Origin: Casuarius casuarius
Lineage: Eukaryota > Chordata > Aves > Casuariiformes > Casuariidae
Reading direction: 5' to 3'
DNA: 64,000 nt
Assembly (NCBI GenBank): GCA_003342895.1
Contig: PTFA01000302.1
Span: forward strand, 573,959 to 637,958
Made by a program: the position numbers and the translations under genes. The notes beneath the pieces were generated by a model that saw nothing but the letters and a program-made list of their open reading frames with translations, did not search any database and was not told the DNA's origin. Below are positions 1 through 14,947 of the stretch, piece by piece. Position 1 is the stretch's first letter. The number at the start of each line of letters is the position of its first letter.

Positions 1-3000
1 TCGTCACAGTGTTTGCGTACATACTGTAACTGCATTGACTGATATGACTAGCCCATGTGGTGCATGGACTGATCAATCCTCCTCCCTCTGGACAATAAGC
101 AGCAAGTGACTGTGATTGACCGGCTGGTCTTCCCTTTCCCTGACATCTCTGCTCCTTTCAGCACCCCAGTCCTACCATATGCCTCTCTCCCAGCATTTTC
201 AACATGGGGAAAGGGGACTGCTGTTTGGCTGAGAACTCCCTCCCTGCCTGTCAAGTGACCTTGTGTTTTGGGGATAACACAGTCAGGGTGGACAGCCGCA
301 CCTCGGATACACAGGGGTTCATGGGATACTGCTCACCAGCACTGTGGAGGCTTCCATCTCTCATAGTACTCAGATCAGTGTAAGTGTGTGGCCATGCAGC
401 CAGATTAATGCACTTTTTATGATTTTTCACTCTGTCCACTCAAACTTTTGATGGATGTTTGAAACACTCCCCCTCTCTTCTGCTTTTTGTGGAAGAGCTT
501 TCATATGATGAAATAGGATGACACTCACTCCTGTACAGGGGACCAGAACTGCATCTATGCACTGTTTGGCCTTCCACTGACATCCTCAAAACAGGACTGA
601 AATGGTTGATCCTGGACAGCACACAAATCTTGGGCTCACTCTCTATAATAGAAATCTTACGTGGTGCAAGCCACAGGGAAGCAGGATCTCCCTGACATTT
701 GGTACTCCCAAAGGCACTGTGAATGTATGGGAAGGAGGAATGTTTACAAGATGCAGAAATGTCTAATTTCTTGAAATTAGCTAGTTCATGCCTCTGTGTT
801 AAGGTAGAGACAGATTCAACCATATGCCATTAAATGTGGCTGGAAGTGCATTTGCATTTTTAAAGCAAGGTCTTTAGCTAAATTTTTGTGTGAAGAAGTG
901 ACTTTGTTTCACCTGATGTAGAGTTGCTGTCCTTGTCCTTAAGAGGTAGGAGCATTTTCTTTTCTTTCTGTGTTTTCATGTATGTGTTGAATTCGTTCTC
1001 TTACTGCTGAGGCAGAGTGTGAAGAGAGGGCAGTCCAGCATACAGCATGGCTGTATTCCTAGAGAAAGAAACTCAGATTATACTTTCAGGTGATGGTCTC
1101 CGGGTGCTGAGTGTGCCTTGCTGGTGGGGAACAGTACTGTGCACCTCCCGTGATGTCTGTGCTGGCTCTGTGCAGAGACAGTGTGGGTGTTGCTGCACCA
1201 CTCTCCAAAAACTGAGAACTGGGGCAGCTGGGCAGGGACACCCACATCAGGTAGGCATCTGCTCACCAAGGAGACGGGAGGAAGTCTTAAGTGCAATTAA
1301 ATGGCAGTGCATTCCCCGTGGTGCTTGATGGACAGTGTATGATTGACACACGAGGCTGCACTGTGTCTCCTCACGGGTTATACAAAGCTAAAAGCCACCA
1401 GGGATGCCAGGGGACTGGTTCTTCCAGCTGCTTCACCTCTTCCAGAGCAGCGTAACTCTAGCGAGCAACGGAGTTACCCCTCTGAGGAAAAGCAGGATTG
1501 CCAGGTTTCTCAGAGTCCCCTCAGAATACATGGTTGCACTGCTACCAGCTCCACTCAGGCAGGTCAGATGCCAGCCCATTTTTCCCCACCACGCTATGGC
1601 TGGAGTCCTGCAAAGCTGTGCTGAAGTTGTGCTCTAGCACCTCTCCTCCCAGTGCAATGCTGCAAAGTTGAAAAGACCCACAGCTCAGAGACATTTGTGA
1701 TCTTGTAGGAAAGCTTGACCTTAGCCATTCATAGGAGCATGTTCAAAGCAAGAGTGATATCTAAGCTTTAGCTTCTACTCTGAGGAGAAAAAAAAAGTAG
1801 TTTGTCACAAAATTTGCTTGTTACATGAACTGATGGGTTTTAACATAGTCTCTGGAGTTTCTCTCTCAAGTGAGGAATTTATTTCCTGTTTTCTCCCTGA
1901 ATTGGTAAATGTTAGAGGGTAATACAGACAAAATTCTATTTGTTTTATTATATGAATGCGATTAAATTAACTTTCTGTGCATTGGAAATGGACTTTCTGT
2001 TTCAAAGGGATTAGGAGGTTTTTACCTAATCTTTTATACTGGCATTCAGCAGTCATTAAACAGCACAGTGTCCAAAAAAATCCATAGCCTTTCAGATTTG
2101 GATTTGATCTTTTGTAATTCATAAAAGATTTGTTCAAAAGATCTGGGATTTCTAAGAGACTGGTGAAGAATGTGCTAACATTGAAATTCAGTAGGATAGA
2201 ATTTCAGTGGGAATTAGAGGAAATGTTTAGCTCTTTCACATTACTTTGGAAATCCCAGCCTGTGTCTATTGCATTCATGGAATTTGAGTTTTTTGGTTAG
2301 TACTGTTTTATACCGTCCATAAATGTCTAGCAAATAACCAAACAGCCAAATGAGGAGAAAAAAATCAGGCAAATACAAAATGTTTTGGACAAAGATATTG
2401 TGAGTGTTACTTTCACACTGTAAAAATAAACTGTTAAAATTAATCTGGCAGATGTTATCTTTGCCATTTCAGCTGTTCTTTTCGAATGAAGAAAACTCTC
2501 TAACATTTCTTATGCCTAGAATTCGATCTACTTTATGAAGGCAGATCTTGCTGTGAGTATCCTCCAGTCACTGTAGCGTATCCTTAGCTGGTCTAAATGG
2601 CATGTAGCCTGAAGTAGCCCCCGGTCTGCTTTAAATTGCTCCTACCAGAATTCCTCCTTCCCTTCTACTCTATTTAATGTCCTTACTACATGTCAAACTT
2701 CCAGCCTGAAAAAAGCCAATGCAGGAGTCATACTTCAGCGTTTGTATCTTGAGCAGTGGATGCAAATAGACAGGAAAGGAAAAGCAATATTAACTGGCTT
2801 TGAAATGATTATGGTAAGTTTTGTGTAGGCAGACAAATCTTCTCCTAGTGACTCTGAGACTGGATGTCCACTGAGTTATGACTACAGAGTAAAACACCTG
2901 GTGGAGCCCCTCATTTTGTGCATATTCTTTATCTTTCAGATCTTGCAGTCTTCACTTTCTGTGGGAGCTTTTTCTGCAAGCTCCGTGAAAGCCTGGGCTC

Positions 3001-6000
3001 CTCCATATGAGTCTGGGTGCTTGGGTAGGAAACGCAATGCATAAATGTCTAGAGCATTCAAAGCTATGCGGACAAAATGTGACATGAAATGTCTTAAGAG
3101 AGTCTGAAATCTGGCATGTTGGGCAGTGGTGAGAACTGCATTTTGCTGCGGTTTATGGCAGTGCCTGCAACCCTGCTGGTGCTGTTGTGCATCCTGTGAA
3201 CAGGGTTTGGTGTGTGAGAAACACCTGCCTGTGCCTTGTGTTTCCACCCAGCTCAAGCTCTTAACCAGGTACCTAGCTGTGAGCACACGACCAGCCCTAG
3301 TGAAACAAATCTGTAAAAAGTGCACCGCAAAGTGCTTCACTTGGCTGTAGCTGCGCTGTCAGTTGCCTGGGTGATCCCTGTATCTCAGGGTCATCTTCAA
3401 ATCTGTGAGAGCAGACCAGATTATTCAAGATGGAAAAGAAAGCGGTGGCAGAGTACGTAGGTGCAATAAAGACAGTTGAAAGGCACTGGGAAAGCCTGGC
3501 AAACACAACAGAACTCTTTTTGTCTTCTCTCAAAAGAAGGCAAGCATAATCCTCATCTCTAAGGTGTTCTTTAATATCCTACTTTGCTTCACACTGGAAT
3601 TAGAAAATCTTTTCCATTTGTTTTAATTATCTGGTGGCTTTAACTCTGCCTTTGAAAAGCATTTTTGCTATGACAACCCTTGGTCTCATGGTGAGCTGCG
3701 CTAGGAAAAAACAGCTAAAGTAAGGCTTTTATCTTTCCCTGCATACTGTGTTTAATCTTTTTAATCTGATAATGTGAATGTGTTTTCTCCCATTTTATCA
3801 ACTGGCAAGATTAGCACTGTTTCTCCCAAAATAGCGGTTCATAAGCATAGTTTGCTTCAGCAGTACCAAATTTCCACCTAACAATGTGAATTTTCCTAAG
3901 TGACCAATTCGTCCTCAGTATTAAACCTCTCTCTAAGGCTAAGTTCCACTCACTGACTTTTCTAACTCTGCCTGAATTATAATCACAACTCAACTTTTTT
4001 AAGAACTGTTTTTAAAAAAGTAGATTTTGTTAATTTTTTGTTTTGTTTTATAAAAAGTATTTGTTAAAAAAATTCACTGTCTTGCCAAATAATAATAATA
4101 ATATTTCTATGCATTGTGTGATTCAGTGATGTTGCTGTTGAGATGTTGCATGTTTTGTAGATCTGACATCTGTACATTTACGTGATACTTCTAGAAATGC
4201 TAACTGTTGCTGCTATAATCACCACCATTGTCGTTAACTGAGAAATGTACTAAGAGGCTGTGCCAGCTAGCAGGTTTTATGTATATCATGATAAAAATGT
4301 ACATTCTGCTGTTCATTTCCTGTTTTAAGCCAGTTTTTAATGCCTTCTGTAGAAGGAATCAATATGTTGTGGTAGACAGGAGGTGCCAAACTTCCAATAT
4401 CTTGTTCTGCACAGATGATCACTTATCAGGATGATGCTTAAAAAAGAGTAAAAAAAAAAAAAGAGAGAAAAGCAACCCTCCATCTTTCCTGAAAGTGTCT
4501 TCTCATTAATTAAAAAAGAAAAAAAAAAATTCATAGAGCTAAAAAAAAAGAAAATCTTCCCCTGCTACACATACTGCAGCAGTATGACAACTGTAAATGT
4601 ATGGGGTAAGAAAGAATGTGTAATCCCAAATGTTCCCGTTAGTTACAGATCCAGTGATTAGCCAAGCCATTTGGAGTAATTGTGGAACATTCTAAAAATG
4701 CCTTTTAATGAAAGCAATCCTCTGCTTAACATAAGAAACTGTTAGCGCTCATAACAGTTGTGAGTCTGCTCTTGAAAACAAGTGCCAGCTTGGTCAAGTG
4801 GTGGATTCCACTCAGTTTTCTGTCTCCACTGAAGCCGCTGGAGCTATGTTGCTGCAAAAGAAGCCTTCGGTCAAATTCAAGCCCAAGATCGTTGGTCTAA
4901 TTCTTTTCAAGTGTTTTCCTGCCAGACAAGCCCTGCTTATCATAATTCTGAGATTTCGTTTTCCGTTCCTTTTCCACCCTCTCCTTAGAACCTGGCAGTA
5001 TAACAAATACTGTTATATACTGTATACTGTGTATACACATACACAGGGCTGATGAGTTCATTCTGATTTTGATAAGACTTCGACAGTCTGAAATCATACC
5101 ATACTGTAATCATAAAACAGAAACAGGCTGGAGAGGAATGCTGAAATGCATCTGTCTAACACCTTTTTCTACCTCAAGGCACGGTCACCTATACCTAGAC
5201 TGTTCTTTAAAGCACTATTTTATCCAGGAAAAAAAAAAAAAGGTTAACCATCGATTTTACATCTTTACTGAGAGGTGCAAAGGAGAGAGATCTTTTAAAT
5301 ATCTTGAATATACTTTTCAAGTTAGAATACCAAGTTGCCAGAAAAACTGTGTGACTGGTAAAATAACAATGACTTGAACTCATACTTACAGTTACTGTTT
5401 TAAAGCCAGCTCTGTGCCCCAACAGAGAGAACAATTGCAATGTGTTTCCTCATTGTTTTGCTGCTCTTGTAGTCACTTACATGAACAAATGCCTCCACTA
5501 GTGTGAGTGAAGAGTTTTGACTCAGTGGAGCTCCTGCCTATGTGGCCCTAACATTAAATATGCAAGGCAGTGACAGAGGGTCTTTTCTCTTTTATTTCTT
5601 CCAGTTATAGCTAGATCTTACTCTCCACTGTCCCATCAGTTGCACTAATTGGCTTACCGGTTGGTCTTTCCGGCTTTTTCTTCATGTTGGCCCCTGGGTT
5701 CCTGCAGCACAACAGCTGTTTCTTTTTTTTCCCATCTTTTTCTCTTCTGTTGTGAGGCTAGACTTGTCTGTGTTTCCTTCAGCTAAATTTGAATCAACAA
5801 AGTGATCAACACCATTTACTTAGTACTTTGCAAGCTGGAAATGCAACTGTAGTTCTACAGGTGTAGACCTGGCGTTAGATTGCTGTCAGTGGCAGGTGAA
5901 AGGCTCTATTGCAACTGTTCCTTTTTTATCACCATTCACTGGTTTTGAGTGCTGGTATTAATACTGAGGTGGATTAGATATCACCTTCCAATCACTGTGA

Positions 6001-7655
6001 TGCCTTCTGTGTACATGTTTGATTGTCAGTCTTATGGTCTGGTAATTGCATGTTGTCTGAATTGCACTATTCTGCAGGACATTTTTTTTTTTTCAGAGAA
6101 AAATGCAGCATTTTAGGCTCTGCTTCTGAAAGGAGCCAAGAAAGAGTTGTTTGTCCAAACCTCAGTGGAATTTGGGGACTTGGTTTTTCTCAGAACCCTT
6201 TGCAAGCCCCAAAACCTTGCAAAGCTCAGCTATTTAAGATAGAGATCTTAGCATGAAAAGCGATACATTTCTAGCATTAAAACTGCAGCTTTCTGTACAC
6301 ATGGCACTTCCTTAAACAGATCTCTTGCTCCCACGTTTGGGAGATCATAATAACCATTATTTACTGAGGAGAAGTAAGATTTTGATGCTAAACTCTACAA
6401 ATCCAGAATATCTGAAGGGAAGGGAGAGATTACTGGATTCTTTTCTGAAAACCTCAGCAAAAATGTGAACTGTGGTCCATTTTCAAAGCCACCTGGTTGA
6501 CTCTTGTCCTCAAATTATGGTCTTTCTGGAAGAAATCAGGTTCCACAGGGGCTTGGGAACAAACAGATTTCACCAGTGTAAGTGAGGAAAGATTATATAG
6601 ACTACTTTGGGCCTCAGATTCCAGACTGGGTTTACAGAGCTGGCAATTTTTACCTGTCGGCTGCATGCGGTTTGACTTGGAGCAGATAAGGTGCAATGTG
6701 GATGCCACATCGCTGTCTCTGCTGTGTATTTTAAAGAAGGAAACTTCATACTGGGTAAGGTCCTTGACAGGTGAAGACCTATAAAGTCAACAAAATTGTC
6801 TGTCATTTATGCCGATTGAGATATGGCCTTTTTTTTTCCTGCAAGACACTTTTCTCATCTTTAATTAGGATGGAGCAAACATATGTTGCACTGCTGCTTG
6901 CTTCACCACAGTTTGCTTAGATCTCTCCTTAAAAAATGCAGTTTTGTAGTTTGAGAACAAAAGGGCACTCAATGATAAGAAGAAAATAAAACCAAGAGGT
7001 CTTTTTTTTATGGTGTCTGAGCTTCTTCCCTTGCTCAGCTGTCAGATAATTAGGCTTTTGAAAATAATGGGTTTGGTTGTGTGTTAATTGGAGTATGACA
7101 TTTACTTTCACTGATCTGCAAATTCCAGAGAGATTCTGATCTTTATCACACTTCAGCTCCATTTTTATTACCCTTCCGATCATTTTTAAGAAGTCTGGTT
7201 CTGCTGCATTAGAGACTGATTTCACTGTCTGTACAATGCTTGCTACTATGGTAGTGTGACTTTTTATTTTTAATTTTTAACATTTGTATTGGTGCAGCCT
7301 TAAACTTATAGAATTAAAGACCGTTTCAAACATAATCAAGATAAAGTCATTGATGTCTGTGGTAAGTGCATGCTTTATTCACAGTATTCTGTCTGTAATT
7401 AGGTATAGTGACCAATTCTCATTTATTTAATAAACTGTTTTCTGCAAAGTTGACTGCTTTCTTTAAGCCAAATGAAAATAATTTATTTGACATTTTGAAA
7501 CACAATATAGAAAAGAGCCCAACACTCTCTCATGATTTTCAAGTATGAATTTCAGCATAGTTAGAAAGTTCCCGTTGGCCTGTGAAGCATTTTGTGTAGC
7601 AAAGTAGAAATATGCACATCAAGAAAGAGTTGCTGTCCTTCCTTGTTTAACTTCT

Positions 7656-7833
7656 AGGGCCCTGATTCAGGAAAATATTTAGGCGATTGCTTAAGTCCCT
7701 GTTCAGGAATGTACTTAAGAGCAAGCTTGACTTTAACCATGGGCTTAGTTAATTTTGACTTCAGTAAGACTGAAAGCCTACATTCTAAGGCCCTTTTTGG
7801 AATAAAGATGTTTTCCTGAATCTGGATCTGGGG
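7656..7833. repeat. Relic of a palindromic amniote repeat (MITE-like)
   Basis: The left end reads ccctgattcaggaaaatatt and the right end ttttcctgaatctggatc, which are imperfect reverse complements (about 13 of 16 matching). Between them lie phrases such as cttaagtccctgttcagg and gacttcagtaagactg. This layout, a terminal 'cctgattcag' motif inverted across roughly 150 bp, recurs across reptile and bird genomes as an old non-autonomous element. I recognise the style but cannot give a family name with certainty. Confidence 0.45.
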
Positions 7834-10800
7834 TTGGTTTACATGAATTTCAAGGCATATGTTGGCTTCAAATGTTATATTTAGAATTTCAATAGTAAGG
7901 TCTGCTCTCTACACAGTTTTGTTTTAATGTCAGTCAGGAAATAAACGAAATGTGCATCCAAGGATATAAGACAGTTGCTTGTCAAGGCTTCATATTCCCT
8001 CCAAGAAGAGGTTTTAAAATTAAGACTGGAAAACTAAAGCTAATAAAGCCAATAAACCCTTTTACTCTAAAAGAGAAACATCCCAAATACAAAAATCCCT
8101 TGAGAGCTGCAAGGAAATTCCACTGAGCAATTCCCCGTTCATGTGATGACAACTGTGTTTGAGAATCAGAGTCAGAGTATCTTGGATTCTGTCAAAGGAA
8201 CATGAGAAAAAGAAAAAAGCCAAATCATTGAGATAACTGCCAGCTAGAGAACAGCAGCATGTTTGGGCTGGTATTAGGAAGTCAGTGCGGGACCATAGAG
8301 ACTGGATGACATAGGAATTTCCTCAGGTGGATGAGGAATAGAGGAAAATAATTTTCATCATTTTTTCTGGAACTGTATTTACATCACCTGGCAAATTCTA
8401 CTAAATAAATCCCCTTCTTGCTGCACAGTGGTAGCAGTAAGGGCAACTGGGCTGTTCCTTTATCCAAGACCGAGGGAGCCCCTCTGAGTTGATGGTGGTT
8501 ATGGGAAAAGTAGAGGCATAGTTTCAAAGGTCCTGCAGTGGTTCTAGTGACAAAGAGAAAGAAAAAACAGAGGTTTCTGCATGAAGAGACAGGAAAGTGG
8601 AGACGTGGACAGGTGATAGGAAGTGGCTAGATGGTCTTTGTCTGCTGCACGTGGAAAAAGTGCCTCCCCTTGGTCTAAGTGTGAGTATAATTGGTTAATG
8701 CAGATTCAGCTAAACAACATAGTGAAGTTCCGGTAACTCAGCTGCTTTTGGTTTCCCTTTGTACTCTGATTTAATCCAGATTTCCACATTAAGAACTGCT
8801 GTGCTTCCACAGTCTTTGGGATGGCTAGGTGTCCTCTCCTCCTCCTCTCATGCTTAAAACGGTAACCATCGCAGGGAAGCTCACAGACTTTGTGAGCAGC
8901 CCTGGGCCATTGGGGTCTTCGGTGCTCAGAAATGTGACTTAGGTAGACTGGAGCCATTCTCCAGGACGATCTCACAAAGATTACGGTGTCTCCTGGTTGC
9001 AGCTGAGTGTACCTGGATGTTGTGCTCTAGACATTGCTTACAAAGGAATAACATCGCTGCAACCGATGCAGAAGTTGCTCAGGGTGGTTATGGCATAATA
9101 CCTCTTCAGACATGCTTTGGAGATGTCAGATGCCCCCCATCAGCAGGGTGGGGTTTGAAACGAGCTGGTTGTTTACATTATAATATGTGCCAAGTAGAAC
9201 TTGGCAGCTATCCCTGGCAAGATATGCAAGATTTCTTTTTAGAGTAACCCAGTCAAGACTGATAGCATTGGTTAGCGCTCAAAGAGAATATTTATGAGAA
9301 AAAGGATGGCTACACCTGGCCATTTGTATATGGACAGTTTGCTCTAAGAACCAAATTCTTGTAAGTGCCTAAAAGAGAATATATTCTCAAGACTGGCAGT
9401 GCAGGACACATGCTTGCTGCTGCTTACTCTCCAAAAGCTGTATATACCTGGGAAGAGCTTGAAGGCAAAATCCTATGTATAACATGTTTATTCACTGCAG
9501 AACTCCTTGTGTACTTACAAGTTTTTAAATTATTCTTGTCCCCAAGCAAAATGGCAAATAGTACCCATGATGGTTGGGAAGAGAATAGGACAAGATGAAA
9601 ACGATGTGGCAGCAGTACTGCTTCAAATATAGCCCCTGGGTCGGGCAGACAGAAGCATTAGGTGCTGAGAAGAAAGGCTACTGCTAGCCATGAGGCAGTT
9701 AACTCCATAGCACAAGGTTCACCTGCATTTGGAAGGAGATTTCTGCATTTGGCCCTTGGTGAGGGACCCTCAGAAATATCTTGGGAGGCTCAGGGGCGGC
9801 CAGATGCTGTTCTGGTGCATGGGGCTGCCTGAGAAAGCTGTTTGCAGGTCAAGTGTCACCCATGCTACGAAACCAAAAGCTAAGCCCTACCCTCTGTAGC
9901 ACCATCTGCTCCGACTGCAGCCTTTCACCTCTTCCACACTGCCTGAAGTCTTCCAGTATGCCGGGTGTGGAGCCCCTTCTGGAAAAGGGATTCATTACAT
10001 TGTTGTAAAACGAGTGTCTCTGAGAGCCTCAAACTGCTCAGCAGAGCTCCTGCTCCAGAGTCCAGGTCATAAACCGGTCAGGCAGAGTCAGTGTCTTATC
10101 AGCCGCCGATGCCTGTGCGCCGTGGGCACCCTGACAGTGAGCACGGTAGTTTCTCGCAGCTCACCTTCTGAGAGCCAGGCTGTTGCAACATGTAAAATCA
10201 TTGCTATTTTTGAACGCAAGTGTTACCTGCCTGGAGTTTGTGATATGTGTCAGTACCTTAGCTTGAGCTGACAACAAAAATGAGCAAAGGCCACAGAAGT
10301 ACAAATTTGGGGGACTTAGGAGCATTCAGATATGACATTATCTTGTGTATTTATGGTAGGTGGTTGGTAGATTAGTATATTTGCTTCCCTAGAGAGGGGA
10401 TGAATACAGCCCCCTGGCTTTTCTGATGACTGAGACAGTGATTGCTGATTTGCAGGGTGAAAGGAAGAATGCAGAGATTTAAAGAGAAATCAGATTTGAG
10501 AACTCGCCCGTTCTGATGGTATCTCAATAACCTGTTTGGCAACCCCCTTTTATTCTCCTGCCAAACACACATACTACAACTGCTGACCCTAGGATGGAGC
10601 AGAGCATTAGGTGTCTAGACACTTGGAAAGTGCCTTTAAACATAAAAGCTCTGGCATGGGGCTCCCCACAAACCATCAGATAATAGCATAGTTTTCTGGA
10701 TAGTTGCAGGGTGTGTGCATGCTTTGGCAAGCAATAACATATATAAGTGTTTTTTTTCCCATACGATAAATCATCTCAGCGATAGAAATTTGGAAAGAAG

Positions 10801-13800
10801 GTTCTGTGCCTGTACAGGTGGCCATTTCATGTGATTCTGCAAGTTTCTGTAAGGATTGTTAATGTTGCTGGAGTGTCATCAGGTGAAGCAAACACAAACA
10901 TGACTTTTTCAAAGGAACTATCATTACTGAAGCATTCAAGTGCTGTATTTTCGCATGCATAGCCTACATTCTCTGAAAAGTGTTGTTGTTTGAAAATAAG
11001 CCTTCAGATAAGCTCCGGGAAGATGGAGGCAAAAGACCTATTGAGGTGAGACGACAGGACTCAGAGACACTCAGGTGCAAGAGATCATCTATGTTTGTCA
11101 GTCACTCATGTCATATCTACGATGCTAACAAGTCAGAATTTTCTTGCTTTCACAGATAGCCTGTGAGTTACACACAAATATGCAGTCTCGTGGGACTTAA
11201 ATTCAGAACCTGAAAGTATCAATGTGATGGTAAACCAAAGTACCTGTCCTTTCAGCTGCAGTCTTTGTAAGGCCCTTCCGAAAATTAGATGTATATTCCT
11301 GGCCACCTAATGCTTTTCCAAATTCTGCCTGAGAGGTGCCAGTGAGAACCCCTGTCACGCTCAGTGAGGGTGTAGATTTTGTTAGTGTCTCCTGCCAGTT
11401 GCCTCCAAACCTCTTCCAAGTACTCCAGGAGGGGTTCAGGCAATATTTACAACTTGCAGAACATCATGCGGCAACATCAGGCAAAGAGCTCTGTGGTTTG
11501 GTCCACAGCCACTGAAGTCAGCAATGAGCGCAGGACGGGAGTGCGCTTAAACAGGGCGTCTGCATTGGTGCACTTCTGAACCAAGGCCCCAGCCTTTACC
11601 AGAACTCCTTTGCTTTCTCCCAGATTGAATGGGATAAACTGTTTTCCCCTGGAAAGCAGGACAAAAGAAGGTAAATATTCATTATATTGATAAAAAAAAA
11701 TAGAAGCAAGGAAGATCTATTTCCCTGCAGGACCGGAATATCATATAATTCTTGTTTCAGCATTCTGATGATAAAAACACCCTTACAGATAGTAGCTGAT
11801 ACACACCTACCATTTTAATGTCATTGTTTTATTTCGTTTTGATTTTATTACACCAAGTCTCTTTTACTACAAATATCAGAGCTACACACTGATCAGAGAA
11901 GCCATCGCTTTCTGAACTGGCTACACTTTCAAGCCATAGTAACAACTCAAAGTGATTTTAATAGTTTCTTAAGTAGGGGCAAGGTGTCTGATGAGGAGAA
12001 AAATAGAAGTGTGATGTAGACGTTAATGGGCATAACCATGCACAAGATATGAAATGTCCTTTAATGACAGTCTGTTTGTTCTGTTCTCGTGCAGTGCTTT
12101 TTCACTGTCTCAGTTCAGGACTGGAGAGCACTGATTACAGGCTGTTATTGTTATCACTATCAAGTATCAGAGGTCAGCCCAACCCAGAAGCCCACAGTTT
12201 GAAAATCTGCAATTTGGAGAAATCAAGGACTACGACTTAACAGTACATGATAAACTGTGCCTTGGAAAGGCAGAAACAATCCAAGTCTGTCTTCTGTTGC
12301 GGTTCCACAAACTGTCCTCGTGATACTGTGGTTCGGGCAACACAGGCCACAGTTTTCAAACCTAGGCCTCTCAGAAATTATGTACCTGTGAGACTATTTT
12401 CCGCAGGTGAACTTCAGTGAGATTAGTGCTCTTACATTTTCCAGGGGAATTTGTTTTGTATGACTGGGATCTTAATCACAGTAGGCTTGGTTTTCCAGAG
12501 TTCTTCGTGCTCTCAGAAATAGTCCCTGGGCTGGCCAGCAGTGTGAGCCTGTGATAGCTTTGCAGATGGTACCTTGGAAGCTGAGTAGCAGGCAACTTTG
12601 GGGGAAATATGGTAGGGGAGTGAGCACTGACAGTAAGTGGGCTTGGCAAATAGCCAGATGGTTCAAGGTCGTCAGACACAGGAAGAGAGGACTTACGGAG
12701 ATTTGACCTAAGATTTCCTTACTGGTGGGAGGTGAACGGTGCCTGAATGACCATTGCAAGAGCATTGCAGCAAGGCCTGAGGGCACGAAGGTGTCTGAAG
12801 CTGCTGCGATGGTGGTGTGGACTGCTGGCTGGTCCTAAGTCTTGACTCAGATGTTGTCTATCCACACTCAGTGCAGGAACTGTCATCCTGTGGCCCTGCG
12901 CTGGGCAGCGAGGGAACAGACCCTAGTGCCCCCGGAGCGCTGCAGGGAGTCCTGGCATCTCAGGGCAGCTCTGGGGGACTGCCAGGCTGTAACCTGAGCT
13001 TCACGAATGCAGGGTCAAGGGAACTTGGAGACAGGCCAGTTGCAATGGCCTGTGCCACAGGGGTGAGAAGACCTCCCTCTGTGAACGCAGGGGGTGTGCA
13101 AGGCTAGCCGCTGTCTTTCCAATGAGTGGTGGCAATGACCCCTTCCAAAAGCATCTCCTCTTGATGAGGAGAATGCTAGTGGCTGAACAACTCATAATTT
13201 TTCTGAGTATCCTGGCCTTTCTTTAGCAGATTTGTCCACCTAGAAATTCAGCAGGAAGAGCCTGTGAAACCACTGACCAAAGGAACTTCCATCCTAGTTT
13301 ATGCTCCATTAATTTCTTAGATAGCTGCATGTTCTGCAGCAAGATCCCCTGAGCTAAGAAGAGAACAAGGCAGCTGCTGGACACTACAAACAGCAGCCAC
13401 CAAAAGAAAAGTATAGACTGAAGAGTGTCATTTGCCATGAACAGAGTTTGTAAACACAGCCCAGTTTAGAAGAAAATCCTTGCAGCCTAACTTTCAGTTC
13501 CAAAGAAGCCCTTTTTCTGTCCACTAGGCAGCTGTTGTGTTTGGAAGGAAGAAAGAGTCCCCTCACACTGTGAGACCTCTGCTTGCTCTCAGTGCTTTCC
13601 ATCCTAGAAGAGCAGTTTTCAGTGTTTTCCACTCTTTGATGCCTTGGATGGGCTTGCATGGCAATGTGGGTTGTTTAGATGTGCCCTCTGCATAGCATGC
13701 TTTTCCCAGCAATCTTTCTTGGACTCTTAAGGCTGTGGGCTGTCACGGGTCCACGGACCACATATTGAGCACCCTCATTCTAGGGCTGGCCAGATCCCAA

Positions 13801-14448
13801 ACGGTCAGACAGCAAGTTTATGCCATTAGCCATTGCATAAAGTATCCGTTCAGCTTTCTTGCTTGTTTTGTTTGCAGTGAGTTCTTCAGCTAGATTTATA
13901 CAGTTCCTTTACCTTCTGTTTACTGTTTAAACAGAAAAAGCTGCAACCATTGAAATTTCTTAAAAAATTGCCTCTTCCCAGTTTGCAGAATGTTTGCCAT
14001 ACCTTTAGGGCTGCAGAAACTCTCATCTGTGGCTGCAGAGTTGAAGGTTAGTGGGAGAAATCTGGCAGCTCTCTCCTCCTGAGTGCACCCCTTTGCCTGC
14101 TGAGCTGAGCTGGCAGCCCTTGGTTCACCAGCTTGGTGCACAGATGTTCAGAGTACCCTGTCAGGGCTGACACTCCTTGGGCTGCTGAATCCATTGGCTT
14201 TGGGCCAGTAAAAAGTACATTTAAAGTATAGTGAATCTAATAAAATTATAGTGATACCATAAAAATGTATTACTCTTTCATAAGTGACATTAAGTGTCTG
14301 AACATCTACAAGAAGGTTCTTCATCAATTCTCTCCTTTCAGTTCGCACCTGTGAGGCTGATGTTCTCCTTTTAAGAAATGCACACCAAGTATCTCCACCT
14401 AGCTCATAACATTCATCAAGATGCACCTCGCTTTGGTCCACTGAAGCA

Positions 14449-14577
14449 ATAGGGCCTGATTCTGTTGTGTTTTATAGAGATTAGAAAGCAGGCGTAAGTG
14501 GAAAAATCCTACTTAGCACTGCATGTCCAGTTTGCACAAACTGATAGTGTGAAGCACATGCAGCACAGGATCAGGCT
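14449..14577. repeat. Possible second palindromic amniote repeat relic
   Basis: The left end (agggcctgattct) and right end (aggatcaggct) are short inverted matches around about 110 bp, resembling the 'gggcctgattct' termini of old palindromic elements of amniotes. The interior has diverged. It lies about 370 bp upstream of a KIAA1958 coding exon and was probably there long before birds radiated. This is a weak call from the ends alone. Confidence 0.25.
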
Positions 14578-14947
14578 ATATAGGAATAGCGTGAGTTTTT
14601 TTCACCTCCTCCTCAGTCAACTCCTAAGGGAAAAACTTTTGCCATTGCCACTGACCCACTGTTTTCTTCCTCAACAAAGTAAAACATCCTCTGTTACTCC
14701 TTCACTATTACTAGCTGTGTATGCCAGTAAATTTTTAGCTCTGAGGCAAATTCAGGGCGACTCCACATCAGACCCTTCTGCCACAGCTGAGGTTTCAAAG
14801 GATAAACTTGTGGGCAATCTTCCTGGGGATCCTCTATTTCTTCTTTCTTACAATCCTCACACTTTGTGAACAACTCCAGGTTGCTCTTAGCCAGATTTAA
14901 TGTGTCACTAGGCCAAGCTATTTTTATGCGCTTTCTTTGTTTTCTAG

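Larger units (their letters stand above)
1..14947 (+). other. KIAA1958: Probable large intron of KIAA1958; no exon recognised
   Basis: The interval before the first recognisable KIAA1958 exon (acceptor at 14946-14947) contains no reading frame that I can match to a protein family. The open frames of 60-134 codons are what chance gives at this base composition and several overlap on opposite strands. In vertebrates the large N-terminal coding exon of this gene lies far upstream of the last two exons, so this stretch is inferred to be intron. It holds A-rich low-complexity DNA (about 4440-4550), a short AAT run near 4088, two palindromic relics listed separately, and otherwise nothing I can name. 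A single small alternative exon cannot be excluded by eye. Confidence 0.6.

Noticed and set aside
14498..14869. Open frame just upstream of the KIAA1958 exon that might extend it
   Set aside because: A different frame from the exon; the exon itself begins at a clear acceptor (14946-14947) and this frame has no family similarity.
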